Positions 8,990-17,348 of a stretch of 64,000 nt of DNA are shown one piece after another. Under the pieces are notes generated by a model that saw nothing but the letters and a program-made list of their open reading frames with translations, searched no databases and was not told the DNA's origin. This DNA comes from CAYMCO01 sp964388955 (GTDB lineage Bacteria; Chloroflexota; Anaerolineae; Anaerolineales; E44-bin32). The stretch is from contig CAYMCO010000006.1 in NCBI GenBank assembly GCA_964388955.1, forward strand, positions 62,001 to 126,000. Reading direction: 5' to 3'. Made by a program: the position numbers and the translations under genes. Positions within the stretch are counted from its first letter, which is position 1, and each line of letters begins with the position of its first letter.

Positions 8990-9377
8990 GACCGCACCTG
9001 CGGATGATTTCTTCCCGATCAGGGGGAGTCAGATAGGTCAGCGCTTTGGACAGCAGCAGCTTCCGATCCGGTCTGGCGGCCTGTGCGCACAGCCAATCTG
9101 CGGTTTCCTGCGGATAGTACCGCCCCATTGTCTTCGAGCGCCAGCCGACTCCCTTGACGGGCTGCAGCTCACGCTCAGAGAACATGGGGGACAAGGAATC
9201 CAGAAGCACAAGCGCCTGCGGACACTTTACGGCCTCACCTCTGGGCCGTTTTGCCCAGGAGTGCACCGCTACTCCCACCGCCAGGCGGGCACAGCCATTC
9301 GGATCCGACCTCCATGGGGAGGGCAAAGGTAGCGCAGACTCAAAGTCCGTGACCAGCGATGTGCCCCCAGAAGCCAA
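8979..9377 (-). CDS. Hypothetical protein coupled to the radical SAM gene
   Basis: The 3' part encodes a protein-like sequence (MGRYYPQETADWLC, LLLSKALTYLTPPDREEI, RRCGRGT), and its stop overlaps the start of the radical SAM gene by 11 bases, which argues for translational coupling. The start is unsettled: TTG 9377 gives 132 residues, ATG 9185 gives 68, and neither has a clear ribosome binding site. The N-terminal part in the longer version looks less natural. No domain was recognised. It may be an accessory factor of the radical SAM protein. Confidence 0.55.
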   Translation of the reverse strand: MASGGTSLVTDFESALPLPSPWRSDPNGCARLAVGVAVHSWAKRPRGEAVKCPQALVLLDSLSPMFSERELQPVKGVGWRSKTMGRYYPQETADWLCAQAARPDRKLLLSKALTYLTPPDREEIIRRCGRGT

Positions 9378-9398
9378 GCATCAAACGAGCCGTGGTTG

Positions 9399-9566
9399 TC
9401 AGAGCGCCTTGCGCGCTGCCTCCAAGTCATTCACGCCAAATACCAACTGGCAGTCGACGGTCAAGTAGGTCAGGCGGATATTGACGCCTGCCTCCGCCAG
9501 CCTCCGAGCAACGGCCCCCATCCCGCCGGGATGGTTTTCCAGTCTATAGCTTCGAACAGGCGAACA
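9399..9566 (-). pseudogene. Truncated ACT-domain protein (C-terminal remnant)
   Basis: Minus-strand codons from 9566 to the TGA at 9399-9401 translate to a typical second half of an ACT domain: LENHPGGMGAVARRLAEAG, VNIRLTYLTV, DCQLVFGVNDLEAARKAL. ACT domains bind small ligands, usually amino acids. The frame has a TGA directly upstream and no start codon before Met16, and it overlaps the 3' end of the methyltransferase gene (9544-10185) by 23 bases. The 5' part of the gene is therefore missing, probably lost when the methyltransferase segment was joined here. Alternative: a very short functional peptide starting at that Met. Confidence 0.6.
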
Positions 9567-10185
9567 TCAGATTGAAGGCGATCTGCTCCCAAATCTTGTT
9601 CCTCAGATACACGCAATAGTTCCGGCCCAGCATCATCTCTCCGAAGAAGCGGATCCCGTTGAATCCCGCTCTATGCATCAGCGCCCACCACCTGCCGGGT
9701 TTGAGGTTGGATACGTGCGTCCGGTCCAACAGGTCTGTCAACGCGGCATGGGGAGCGCCCAAGATGCCTCGATTGTTGGGCACAGAACCGAAGAAGAACC
9801 CGCCGGGTCTGAGCGCTCGAAAGATCTTGCGGATGGTCGCCGCCGGTCGATGCAGGTGCTCGAGGACGTTGAATGCCACGACAACGTCGTATGTCTCCGG
9901 CTCCAGTTTCGATTGTTCTATATCGCCGAGAGTCAAGCGAGACTCCGATCGCACGCAGTTGTTCCTAATTGCGTAGGGGGATGAATCTATGCCCGCTACC
10001 TCAAAGTGCTCGCAGGCCATGCGTAGGAAGGTCCCGGCCCCGCACCCCACCTCGAGGAGCTGGCCGCTCTGTTTGTTCAGAAGAACCTGCTCCAGGCGGC
10101 TCCGGTTTCGTTGGGAGTCCTGCTCCGCCCGATAGAAGATGCTTTCGTAGTATTCGCGATCATAGGTCCTACGGATGAAGCTCAT
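9544..10185 (-). CDS. SAM-dependent methyltransferase (UbiG/Methyltransf_11 type)
   Basis: A 213-residue protein with motif I LLEVGCGAGTFLRM (about residues 43-56), acidic loop AGIDSSPYAI, motif II YDVVVAFNVLEHLHRP and post-motif LRPGGFFFGSVPNN. The extra C-terminal part (HVSNLKPGRWWALMHRAGF) is common in methyltransferases from polysaccharide or lipid-decoration loci. Substrate unknown. Its 3' end overlaps the ACT-domain remnant, indicating a rearrangement junction. Starts at ATG 10185. Confidence 0.85.
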   Translation of the reverse strand: MSFIRRTYDREYYESIFYRAEQDSQRNRSRLEQVLLNKQSGQLLEVGCGAGTFLRMACEHFEVAGIDSSPYAIRNNCVRSESRLTLGDIEQSKLEPETYDVVVAFNVLEHLHRPAATIRKIFRALRPGGFFFGSVPNNRGILGAPHAALTDLLDRTHVSNLKPGRWWALMHRAGFNGIRFFGEMMLGRNYCVYLRNKIWEQIAFNLMFACSKL

Positions 10186-10968
10186 TCCTTACCACCCCGC
10201 TCTGCGTTGTTTCGCTCGGTTCCCTCTGGTGTCGGCTGTCCCAGCACCCTCTCCCATGTGCCCCTTCTCCAGAAAAAAGCCACGCCGGGCAAAGCGCGGT
10301 TCCAAGAATGCACTCCTTGCAACCCCAACGGGGCACACAACACCATTGCCACCGGCCTCCAAATCAAGAGAAATATAGGACAGATCTACTCCACATGCAA
10401 CCTGCCTCCTGCCGCAGGGTGTGTTCCATTTCAGGGGGCAGCTATGTCCGAAAACTATCGCGTCACTCGGGCGCCCTCCACTCAGCTTCTGGACCGCCCA
10501 TCGCGGTGATCCACGTCGCGGAAGATCGACTCCGCCTTTGGAGATCCTTTTCACCCCCACCCCAATCCCCTCCCCCGACCCTTAACGGTCCTCTCCCGCT
10601 CCCCCAACGTCCGGAGGACCGGGGAAAACGGCCCCAGGGTAGCTGGGGGAGGGGGCCAAGGCGGTGGGAGTATGTGCATGTCTAGGCCTCGAACTGCACG
10701 GCATCTGGGTCAAGCGCGCCGCGGAGGGCCTCGCGCCCCAAGTTGGAACACACCCCCCGCCGCGCGGTGTTTTCGATTCGAAGGGGCCCCCGGGAGATGC
10801 GAGGGGCACGGCGGACGCCGCGCGGCACCCCGACGGGGACGAAGACGCAGATTGGAGGTAAACTGGGACCGGGCGGTGCCGGTTCGACGCAAGTAGTGGC
10901 CGCCATCCGCGGCAGGTGGGCGCCGCGACCGTCCCATCTGTGTCCGGTGTACCGGGAGGCATGTGGCC
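10186..10968. other. Long non-coding stretch with GC-rich inverted repeats
   Basis: About 780 bases between divergent genes. No frame reads like a protein. It contains a polypyrimidine/polypurine block with nested inverted repeats (10552-10658) and a separate 12-base inverted pair, GGGTGTGTTCCA at 10417-10428 and its complement at 10744-10755. It should also hold the promoters for the methyltransferase (minus) and the two-component pair (plus), which could not be pinpointed. Confidence 0.5.
10552..10658. repeat. GC-rich nested inverted repeat
   Basis: CCCCTCCCCC near 10567 is complementary to GGGGGAGGGG near 10645, and inside this CGGTCCTC (10586-10593) pairs with GAGGACCG (10614-10621). The two arms are C-rich then G-rich. 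The form is typical of dispersed intergenic palindromic elements, but other copies cannot be checked here. Confidence 0.5.
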
Positions 10969-11685
10969 ATGGCCGAGAGACAGAAGATCCTTCTCGTCGA
11001 TGATGAAATTGCCATCACCGGCAACCTCGCGCCCGTCCTGAAGCGATCGGGGTTCGAAGTGCAGGTGGCATCAGACGGTCTGGAGGCGCTGGAGAAAGCG
11101 CATTCGTTTCGTCCGGACCTGATTGTCATGGATGTGCTCATGCCGAGGATGGACGGGCGCCAGGCGGTCCGGGAAATCAGGTCGGGCGGCGATTGGACGC
11201 CCATTATCCTTCTGACCCAGGTAGGGGAATCGAGCGAGCGCGCCATGGCTTTGGAAGAGGGCGCCGATGATTATCTGAACAAGCCCTTTGACCCCTTTGA
11301 GCTGATGGCTCGCATCCGCGCGGTGCTTCGCCGAGCGCGACCTGGGCGGCCGCCGCTGGCATCGGCCTGGATTCTGCGCTACCGGGATCTCAAGTTGGAC
11401 CGTCGATCGCGACGGGCATATCTGCGCGACCAGGAAATCTCATTGACGCCCAAGGCCTTCGCCCTGCTGGAGTATATGATGACCCATCCCGATGAACTGG
11501 TGACACGCGACCGGCTGCTGGATGTAGTGTGGGGCTGGGACTATCCGGTGGGGTCTCGCGCCGTGGACACCCGCATCGCCGAACTGCGCCGAGCGCTCGA
11601 TGATGATGCGACGAATCCCCAGTTCATCGAGACTGTTCCGGGAGAGGGATACCGCTTTGCCCCCGATGTAGAGGTCTTGCAGTGA
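10969..11685 (+). CDS. OmpR/PhoB-family response regulator
   Basis: A 238-residue DNA-binding regulator. Receiver domain (about 1-120): acidic pocket LLVDDE, phosphoacceptor Asp in LIVMDVLMPRMDG, conserved Thr in ILLTQ and Lys in LNKPFDPFE. Winged-helix domain (about 140-235): LTPKAFALLEYMMTHPDELV, LLDVVWGWDY, VDTRIAELRRAL and VPGEGYRF. ATG 10969 is preferred, nine bases after GGGAGG; a GTG at 10963 is only three bases away. The stop overlaps the kinase start (GTGA), so the two genes are translationally coupled. Target promoters unknown. Confidence 0.93.
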   Translation: MAERQKILLVDDEIAITGNLAPVLKRSGFEVQVASDGLEALEKAHSFRPDLIVMDVLMPRMDGRQAVREIRSGGDWTPIILLTQVGESSERAMALEEGADDYLNKPFDPFELMARIRAVLRRARPGRPPLASAWILRYRDLKLDRRSRRAYLRDQEISLTPKAFALLEYMMTHPDELVTRDRLLDVVWGWDYPVGSRAVDTRIAELRRALDDDATNPQFIETVPGEGYRFAPDVEVLQ

Positions 11686-12593
11686 AGTTGCGCTGGCTGC
11701 CGATCCTGGCGCCGGCGGGCCTCTCGCTGGCCATCAGCGCCTGGATCCTTTTCGGGGGCGCTCCGAACCCCGTAGTCTACATGCGTGCAGAACTCAGTGC
11801 GATTGTCGTGCTGATGGGAATTGGGCTTACGGTCCTCGCGGGAACCGGACTGCTGATCTTCGACTATGCCGAGCGAATCCGCCTGGATAGCGCCCTGGAG
11901 GCGGCGGCGGACCGGCGGCGGTTCCTGGGCCGGCTCGATCATGAACTCAAGAACCCGCTCACGGCCATTTTGGCGGGTCTGACCAATCTCTCCGGCGCCC
12001 GGAGCGAGTCCGACCGGGAGGCCAGCCTGGGAAGTGTGGAGGTGCAGGTGGAGCGCCTCCGCAAGCTGGTGGCTGATCTGCGAAAGCTCTCGGACCTCGA
12101 AACCGTACCGCTCGAGCGCTCGGCGGTGGACATTGGGGATTTGCTCGAGGGGTCCTTCCGGACGATCCAGGATCTACCTCGGGCGAAGGATCTGGATCTC
12201 AGCCTCTCCATCCCGCGTGCCCCATGGCCTCTACCCGCGGTCTCAGGCGACTACGACCTGATTTCTCTCGCCGTCTACAATTTGCTGGACAACGCGCTGA
12301 AATTCACGCCGCCGGGGGGTCGGATTGAAGTGCGCGCCTTCGAGGAATCATCGTTTGTCTCCATCGAGGTCGCGGACACGGGCCCGGGGATCCCGGATGA
12401 GGAGGCCCCCTACATATGGGAGGAACTGTATCGCGGGGTGGGGGCCAGAGGCATCCCGGGGAGCGGGCTGGGGCTTGCCCTTTCGCGAGCGATCGTCGAG
12501 CGACACAACGGCGAGGTCAGCATGCGCAGCCGTTCCGGCCAAGGAACGGTTTTCACCGTGCGCTTGCCGACAGGGGAAGCGCTGAAGCGCTGA
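11682..12593 (+). CDS. Membrane sensor histidine kinase (partner of the upstream regulator)
   Basis: A 303-residue kinase starting with GTG 11682, overlapping the regulator stop. Two transmembrane helices (about 7-25 and 38-60) enclose only a dozen residues, so there is almost no extracellular sensor domain; such kinases usually sense within the membrane or through a partner. H-box LDHELKNPLTA (His87), N-box NLLDNALKF, G1 DTGPGIP and G2 GSGLGLAL are all intact, so it should be active. Phosphate would pass to the OmpR-type regulator encoded directly before it. Confidence 0.92.
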   Translation: MKLRWLPILAPAGLSLAISAWILFGGAPNPVVYMRAELSAIVVLMGIGLTVLAGTGLLIFDYAERIRLDSALEAAADRRRFLGRLDHELKNPLTAILAGLTNLSGARSESDREASLGSVEVQVERLRKLVADLRKLSDLETVPLERSAVDIGDLLEGSFRTIQDLPRAKDLDLSLSIPRAPWPLPAVSGDYDLISLAVYNLLDNALKFTPPGGRIEVRAFEESSFVSIEVADTGPGIPDEEAPYIWEELYRGVGARGIPGSGLGLALSRAIVERHNGEVSMRSRSGQGTVFTVRLPTGEALKR

Positions 12594-12790
12594 TCTGATT
12601 GGTCGATTCTCGAATCCTCGGCAGCGGGCGAGGCGCATGCTGAGCATTCACATCATCCCCCACCCAAGCTCAATTTGAGTTTTCCTCTCATGTGAGCGGA
12701 CCCCAACCTTGTTGAACGCGTTTCCTCTCGAGAAAAACGCAGGTCAATAGGACTTCCGTGCTATGTGCTTCCATCCAATTGTCCATACCT

Positions 12791-12819
12791 TTGAGGCTCA
12801 ATCGGGGTTAATCTATATG
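12791..12819 (+). promoter_or_regulatory. Candidate sigma-70-type promoter
   Basis: TTGAGG (12791-12796), a 17-base spacer and TATATG (12814-12819) match the spacing of a housekeeping promoter with moderate consensus fit. It would start transcription about 12826, upstream of the small membrane peptide at 12898. The rest of the 304-base gap after the kinase gene (12594-12897) is relatively AT-rich and has no other recognisable feature. Confidence 0.45.
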
Positions 12820-12897
12820 CAGACGCTCCAAGCGACCGATCGGAGCGGAAGGTTTGCAGGAGGAGCAGGGAGAGAAGACGCCGCGAAGGGGGCAGAG

Positions 12898-12999
12898 ATG
12901 TTGACGAAGTTACAGCTCCCGCTGATTCTTGTTTTGCTGATCACGGCGCTCATGATCGCTCTTTGGGCAGTTTGGGTCTTCCTACCGGCCGCCGGTTGA
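12898..12999 (+). CDS. Possible 33-residue single-span membrane peptide
   Basis: ATG 12898 opens a 33-codon frame, MLTKLQ followed by an uninterrupted hydrophobic helix (LPLILVLLITALMIALWAVW) and a short end. A purine-rich GGGGGCAGAG precedes the start, and a promoter-like sequence lies 80 bases upstream. Small membrane peptides of this kind often modulate a neighbouring kinase or transporter; the adjacent two-component pair with almost no sensor domain would be a natural partner, but this is inference. A longer version starting inside the -10 region is unlikely. Confidence 0.4.
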   Translation: MLTKLQLPLILVLLITALMIALWAVWVFLPAAG

Positions 13000-13170
13000 C
13001 CCAACAGCATAGGCGCGATCTCGGACACCTCGACGCCGAGAGGTGACCGGACATTTGACGGACAGCGCCCGTCGATCAGCCATGGGGTTGCCACAAACAG
13101 CCCGTGCCGACGGCCGATATGCCCCTGACCGTGGGCCTGATTTGGTTTGCCTCCCCCCCGGGGGGAATGC

Positions 13171-14151
13171 TCACCCATGCCCCAGGACAGGATGCGGCCG
13201 ATATGCGGTTTCCAGGGCATCGATTTCCGACGGAGTCAACCCAATTTTCAATGCCGCAACGGCCTGCTCCAGGTGCGCCATTTTGCTTGCCCCGATGATG
13301 GGGGCCGTCACACCGGGCTTCCCCAGCAACCAAGCGAGGGCGACTTGCGCCGGAGATACCCCGCGGGCTTCTGCAATTTCCTCTGCGCATTGGACCACCT
13401 CGAAATCAACATCCCTATAGTACATGTGGTGGGAGAACTCGTCGCTCTTGGCCCGGGCCGTTGGCCCCCAGTCCCCGGCTCGCCGGTTGCCTGCCAGGAA
13501 GCCTCTTGCGAGAGGGCTCCAAGGGACAATGCCGATCCCTTGGTCGATGCATAGCGGGATCATCTCGCGCTCCTCCTCCCGGTAGACCAGATTGTAATGG
13601 TTCTGCATGCTCACGAAACGAGACCATGAATGCAGGTCAGCGGTGTACAGCGCCTTGGAGAATTGCCACGCGTACATGCTGGAGGCGCCAACATAACGCG
13701 CCTTCCCCGCTTTGACGACGTCGTGGAGCGCCTGCAAGGTTTCTTCAATCGGCGTATCGTCATCCCAGCGGTGAATCTGGTACAGGTCGACATAGTCCGT
13801 ATCCAGCCGGCGCAAGGAGTCGTCGATCGCCTGCATGATGTGGAGCCGGGAAAGGCCGCCCCTGTTCGGCCCTTCTTCCAACGGGAAATATACCTTGGTA
13901 GCGATGACGACCTCCTCGCGGCGGGTGAAATCCCGGATGGCCCGCCCCAGGATTTGTTCGCTCACGCCGTGCGAGTAGGCATCTGCAGTGTCGAAAAAGT
14001 TGATCCCCAATTCCAGCGCCCGGCGGATGAATGGCCGGCTCTCGTCCTCCGGAAGCACCCAATCACGCCATTCAGGTGTCCCATAGGTCATCATGCCGAG
14101 GCAGATTCGCGATACTTTGAGACCCGTCCTTCCCAAGCGAGTATATTGCAT
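13171..14151 (-). CDS. Aldo/keto reductase
   Basis: A 326-residue NADPH-dependent oxidoreductase of the AKR fold. Visible family features are LGRTGLKVSRICLGMMTYG at the N-terminus, NFFDTADAYSHGVSE (catalytic Asp and Tyr), ATKVYF (catalytic Lys), YVDLYQIHRWD (catalytic His) and the cofactor region GIVPWSPLARGFLAG, with IIGASKMAHLEQA near the end. The pattern fits the YajO/Gfo-like AKR subgroup that reduces small aldehydes or sugars. ATG 14151 is chosen over 14205 because AGGTGG lies seven bases before it and the family starts there. Exact substrate unknown. Confidence 0.92.
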   Translation of the reverse strand: MQYTRLGRTGLKVSRICLGMMTYGTPEWRDWVLPEDESRPFIRRALELGINFFDTADAYSHGVSEQILGRAIRDFTRREEVVIATKVYFPLEEGPNRGGLSRLHIMQAIDDSLRRLDTDYVDLYQIHRWDDDTPIEETLQALHDVVKAGKARYVGASSMYAWQFSKALYTADLHSWSRFVSMQNHYNLVYREEEREMIPLCIDQGIGIVPWSPLARGFLAGNRRAGDWGPTARAKSDEFSHHMYYRDVDFEVVQCAEEIAEARGVSPAQVALAWLLGKPGVTAPIIGASKMAHLEQAVAALKIGLTPSEIDALETAYRPHPVLGHG

Positions 14152-14312
14152 CAAAGCCCACCTGCCTGTGAATGCGTTATCATAGAATCGGGTGGGGGGG
14201 CTCACCTGGTGGTGCCGGTGGGCACCTCCCGCGCCAGTGTCATTGTAACCCTGTCTGAGCGCTGGAACCTCGGGCAGGCTGGACCGACAAGGAATTCATG
14301 GAGGCAATTGAA

Positions 14313-15212
14313 ATGGCACCTCGCGTTGGATATATCGGTCTCGGATTAATGGGCAAACCGATCGCCCGCAATTTGATGAAGGCGGGATACGATCTGACGG
14401 TACACAACCGGAGCCGGGAGGCCGTGGATGAACTGGTGAGGGAAGGCGCAATGGAGGCCTGGTCACCCAAGGAAGTGGCGCAGCAAAGCGATGTGGTGTT
14501 CACCAACTTGCCCGATTCCGCGGATGTCGAATTGGTCGTCCTGGGACCGGAGGGGGTCGTCGAGGGCGCTCACCCGGGGATGATGTACATTGACAACAGC
14601 ACCATCAAGCCGGAAACGGCCCGCGCCGTGGCAGAGGCCTTGGCCGAGAAAGAGGTCATCTCTCTGGACGCTCCGGTGTCAGGCGGAGATGTGGGTGCCA
14701 AGGCCGGAACTCTGGCGATCATGGTCGGGGGACCGCGGGAAGGCTTCGAACGCGCCGTCCCGCTCTTCGAAGCGATCGGTGAAAGCCTCACCTATGTGGG
14801 CGATAGCGGCGCCGGCCAAGTGGCAAAGGCGTGTAATCAGGTGATGGTGGCCGCGCAGATGGTTGCCATGGGGGAACTCCTCCTGTTGGCGCAGAAGTGC
14901 GGGGTAGATCCGCGCCGCGTGGTCGAAGCCATCCAGGGCGGCGCTGCCCAGTGCTGGACCTTGGATGTGAAGCCGGAGCAACTATTCAATGGAAATCGCG
15001 GGCCAGGTTTCAAATCCTATATGATGCACAAGGACCTCGGCATAGTGCTCGACACAGCCAGGGCATACGGCATGCCCCTTCCCGCCACAGCGGTGAACCA
15101 ACAACTGTACGAAGCGATGCTCCAAATGGGAATGCGGGACCTGGACAATTCGGGCGTGATCGGCGTGCTCGAATCGCTATCTGGGGAGCGCCTGCGGGAG
15201 GCGGATCGCTGA
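14313..15212 (+). CDS. GarR-like beta-hydroxyacid dehydrogenase (2-hydroxy-3-oxopropionate reductase family)
   Basis: A 299-residue enzyme of the 3-hydroxyisobutyrate/tartronate semialdehyde reductase family. The Rossmann motif VGYIGLGLMGKPIARNL opens the protein; DAPVSGGDVGAKAGTLAIM is the substrate loop; the catalytic Lys lies in GAGQVAKACNQ; and the C-terminal helical domain carries KDLGIVLDTARAYG. It reversibly reduces a semialdehyde with NAD(P)H. ATG 14313 follows GGAGG by eight bases and matches the family start; ATG 14298 is an alternative. It faces the lactate-oxidation genes, and a shared role in 2-hydroxyacid metabolism is possible. Confidence 0.88.
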   Translation: MAPRVGYIGLGLMGKPIARNLMKAGYDLTVHNRSREAVDELVREGAMEAWSPKEVAQQSDVVFTNLPDSADVELVVLGPEGVVEGAHPGMMYIDNSTIKPETARAVAEALAEKEVISLDAPVSGGDVGAKAGTLAIMVGGPREGFERAVPLFEAIGESLTYVGDSGAGQVAKACNQVMVAAQMVAMGELLLLAQKCGVDPRRVVEAIQGGAAQCWTLDVKPEQLFNGNRGPGFKSYMMHKDLGIVLDTARAYGMPLPATAVNQQLYEAMLQMGMRDLDNSGVIGVLESLSGERLREADR

Positions 15213-15305
15213 TCCTCACCCCAAGCGAATATGCACCCAGGGGGCCGAGCTCAGGTTCATCTCCGAGGCCTGCCGGCACGCAAAGCGCGCGGATCGCGGT
15301 GGCCC

Positions 15306-17348
15306 CTAGCGCCCCCCGACGCAGAAGATGAACAATCTGCCAGGGCCGTGCACCCCGATGGTCAGGGTCATCTCAATATCGGCGGTGCGGGACGGGCCGC
15401 TGATGAAATGGGTAAACGACTCGCTTTCCAGCACGTGCTTGCCTTCCTTGGCGATCCATTCCGCCATACTGGCATGGACAACCTCCGCCCGCAACACGGC
15501 GATATGCACGGGTGGGAGCAGGGAGGCCAACGCCGGGCGGCCAGAGCCACTGCTCAGGACCAATGTTCCGGTATCGGCGAAGGCGGCTGTCGCGCCCGTC
15601 AGGCCGGCTTGCGCGAGTGAAAGCGCCTTGTTGGTCTCCAATCGACCGCCTTGATCCCCCTCGGGGATCATCGGGCTTGTGAGATCGTATCCCTTTTCCC
15701 GCAGGTGGTCCACGACCGGCGCAAGGACGGGATGGGCATCCCTATCCCAGTGCAGGACGCTGCGTGCGCCGATATCCGCCAGTGCCTGCTCGATCTTGGA
15801 TCCAAGGTCCGCCTCCTCACAGCGGTGGAATTCGGCTCCCAGCGCACTGACCTCGGCTTCGAAGCGCGCAATCAAGTCTTCCTCCCTCGGCACGGAATGA
15901 CGGGCCGGCTCCTGTCCCTCTTCAACCTGCCGTGGTAGCGTGCTCATCCGCTTTTGCCGGGCCCTCAGGAGCCAACGATCCCGAAAGGCGGGGCTGAACG
16001 GTGGGAAATCGCGGTATCTCGTCCATGCATCAAACGGAGCGGGCAGCCTTGTGATCCAGCCGTCCCTCTTCGGGATCAATCTCATAGCCAAACCGGCCAG
16101 ACGCCTCCCGAGGCGATATCCACCTGCTCCGCTCATCAAACGCGCATACAGGCGCAGGCCCCACTTCATCCATGGCGGCTGCCCGACCAGGGCTGCGTAC
16201 CTGTGGCGCACTCGCAGCAACAGGGTGGGAATGTCAATCTTTGCCGGGCAGATGTCGTAGCAGGCGCCGCACAATGTCGACGCCTTGGCGAGGTGCCCGT
16301 AGCGCCGAACGCCGAAGAGGGCCGGGGAGAGCACAGATCCGATGGGGCCGGAATAGGCGCTCCCGTAGCTGTGACCTCCAATCTCCCGGTAGACAGGGCA
16401 CACATCCAAGCAGGCGCCGCAGCGGATGCAGAGCAAGATCTCCGAGAGATCGCCCCGACTCAGATCCATCCGGCCATTATCGACCACAATGAGATGGCGT
16501 ACTTGGGGGCCATCCGGATCCCCCTCTCGGCGTGGGGTGCGCATCAGGCTCTGGTAGGTTGAGAGCTTCTGGCCCGCGCCGCCCCGGGAAAGTAGGGATA
16601 GCATCAGCGGCAGCTCTTCTGCCCGCCGGAGCAGCCGTTCGGCTCCCATGATGGCGATGTGGATGGGCGGCAGGGTGGTCACCATGCGCCCATTGCCCTC
16701 ATTGGTGAGCAGGCCCACGAGTCCGTTCTCTGCAACGCCGAAATTGACCCCTGAGATCCCGACGGGCGCTCTCAAAAAGAAGTCGCGTAGCGTGCTGCGG
16801 GCGGCTGCATTCATGGTCGCGATATCGTCGCTCGGTGGCATCCCCAGCTTCCCGCTGAGGGTCTCTCCAACCTGACGGCGGTTGAGGTGCAGGGCGGGGG
16901 CGATGATATGAGAGGGCGTCTCATCCCGTAGTTGAACGATGAACTCTCCGAGGTCGGTCTCCACGGGGCGGATGCCAACCGATTCGAGCGCCTCGTTCAA
17001 GCCGATTTCCTCGGTGAGCAAGCTCTTGGATTTCACTACCATATCGGCGCCGGCGCGGCGTGCGATGTCGATCACGTGACCGCAAGCCTCTCGGGCGTCT
17101 TGGGCCCGATGCACCTGCCACCCGTTTTGTCGCAACCGGTCGGTGAACTCATCGAGCGTCCTCTCCAAGTTGCGCACCACATCCAGCCGAATTTCATGGG
17201 CGCGGTCACGCTGCTCCTGCAGGTCTTCCATTTCGCCGAACACATGCGCATAGACATCCCGCATGTGCTCGGCGTTCGTTTCCAGATTTTGTTGCAGTTG
17301 GCTATCCGCCAACGCCCGCCCGACCCGCCGGAGAAATCGTGCTCTCAC
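15306..17348 (-). CDS. lutBC: LutB-LutC fusion, iron-sulfur protein of lactate oxidation
   Basis: A 680-residue fusion. Residues 1 to about 460 are LutB: LUD domain (VKSKSLLTEEIGLNEALE, GVNFGVAENGLVGL), then two ferredoxin-type clusters CIRCGACLDVCPVY and CGACYDICPAKIDIP. Residues about 470-680 are LutC (ETNKALSLAQAGLTGATAAF, ADTGTLVLSSGSGRPALASL, DIEMTLTIGVHGPG), normally a separate gene. With LutA it oxidises L-lactate to pyruvate in the cytoplasm. GTG 17348 is the start: AGGAGG lies six bases upstream and GTGA overlaps the lutA stop. No stop or frameshift separates the two halves. Confidence 0.92.
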   Translation of the reverse strand: MRARFLRRVGRALADSQLQQNLETNAEHMRDVYAHVFGEMEDLQEQRDRAHEIRLDVVRNLERTLDEFTDRLRQNGWQVHRAQDAREACGHVIDIARRAGADMVVKSKSLLTEEIGLNEALESVGIRPVETDLGEFIVQLRDETPSHIIAPALHLNRRQVGETLSGKLGMPPSDDIATMNAAARSTLRDFFLRAPVGISGVNFGVAENGLVGLLTNEGNGRMVTTLPPIHIAIMGAERLLRRAEELPLMLSLLSRGGAGQKLSTYQSLMRTPRREGDPDGPQVRHLIVVDNGRMDLSRGDLSEILLCIRCGACLDVCPVYREIGGHSYGSAYSGPIGSVLSPALFGVRRYGHLAKASTLCGACYDICPAKIDIPTLLLRVRHRYAALVGQPPWMKWGLRLYARLMSGAGGYRLGRRLAGLAMRLIPKRDGWITRLPAPFDAWTRYRDFPPFSPAFRDRWLLRARQKRMSTLPRQVEEGQEPARHSVPREEDLIARFEAEVSALGAEFHRCEEADLGSKIEQALADIGARSVLHWDRDAHPVLAPVVDHLREKGYDLTSPMIPEGDQGGRLETNKALSLAQAGLTGATAAFADTGTLVLSSGSGRPALASLLPPVHIAVLRAEVVHASMAEWIAKEGKHVLESESFTHFISGPSRTADIEMTLTIGVHGPGRLFIFCVGGR

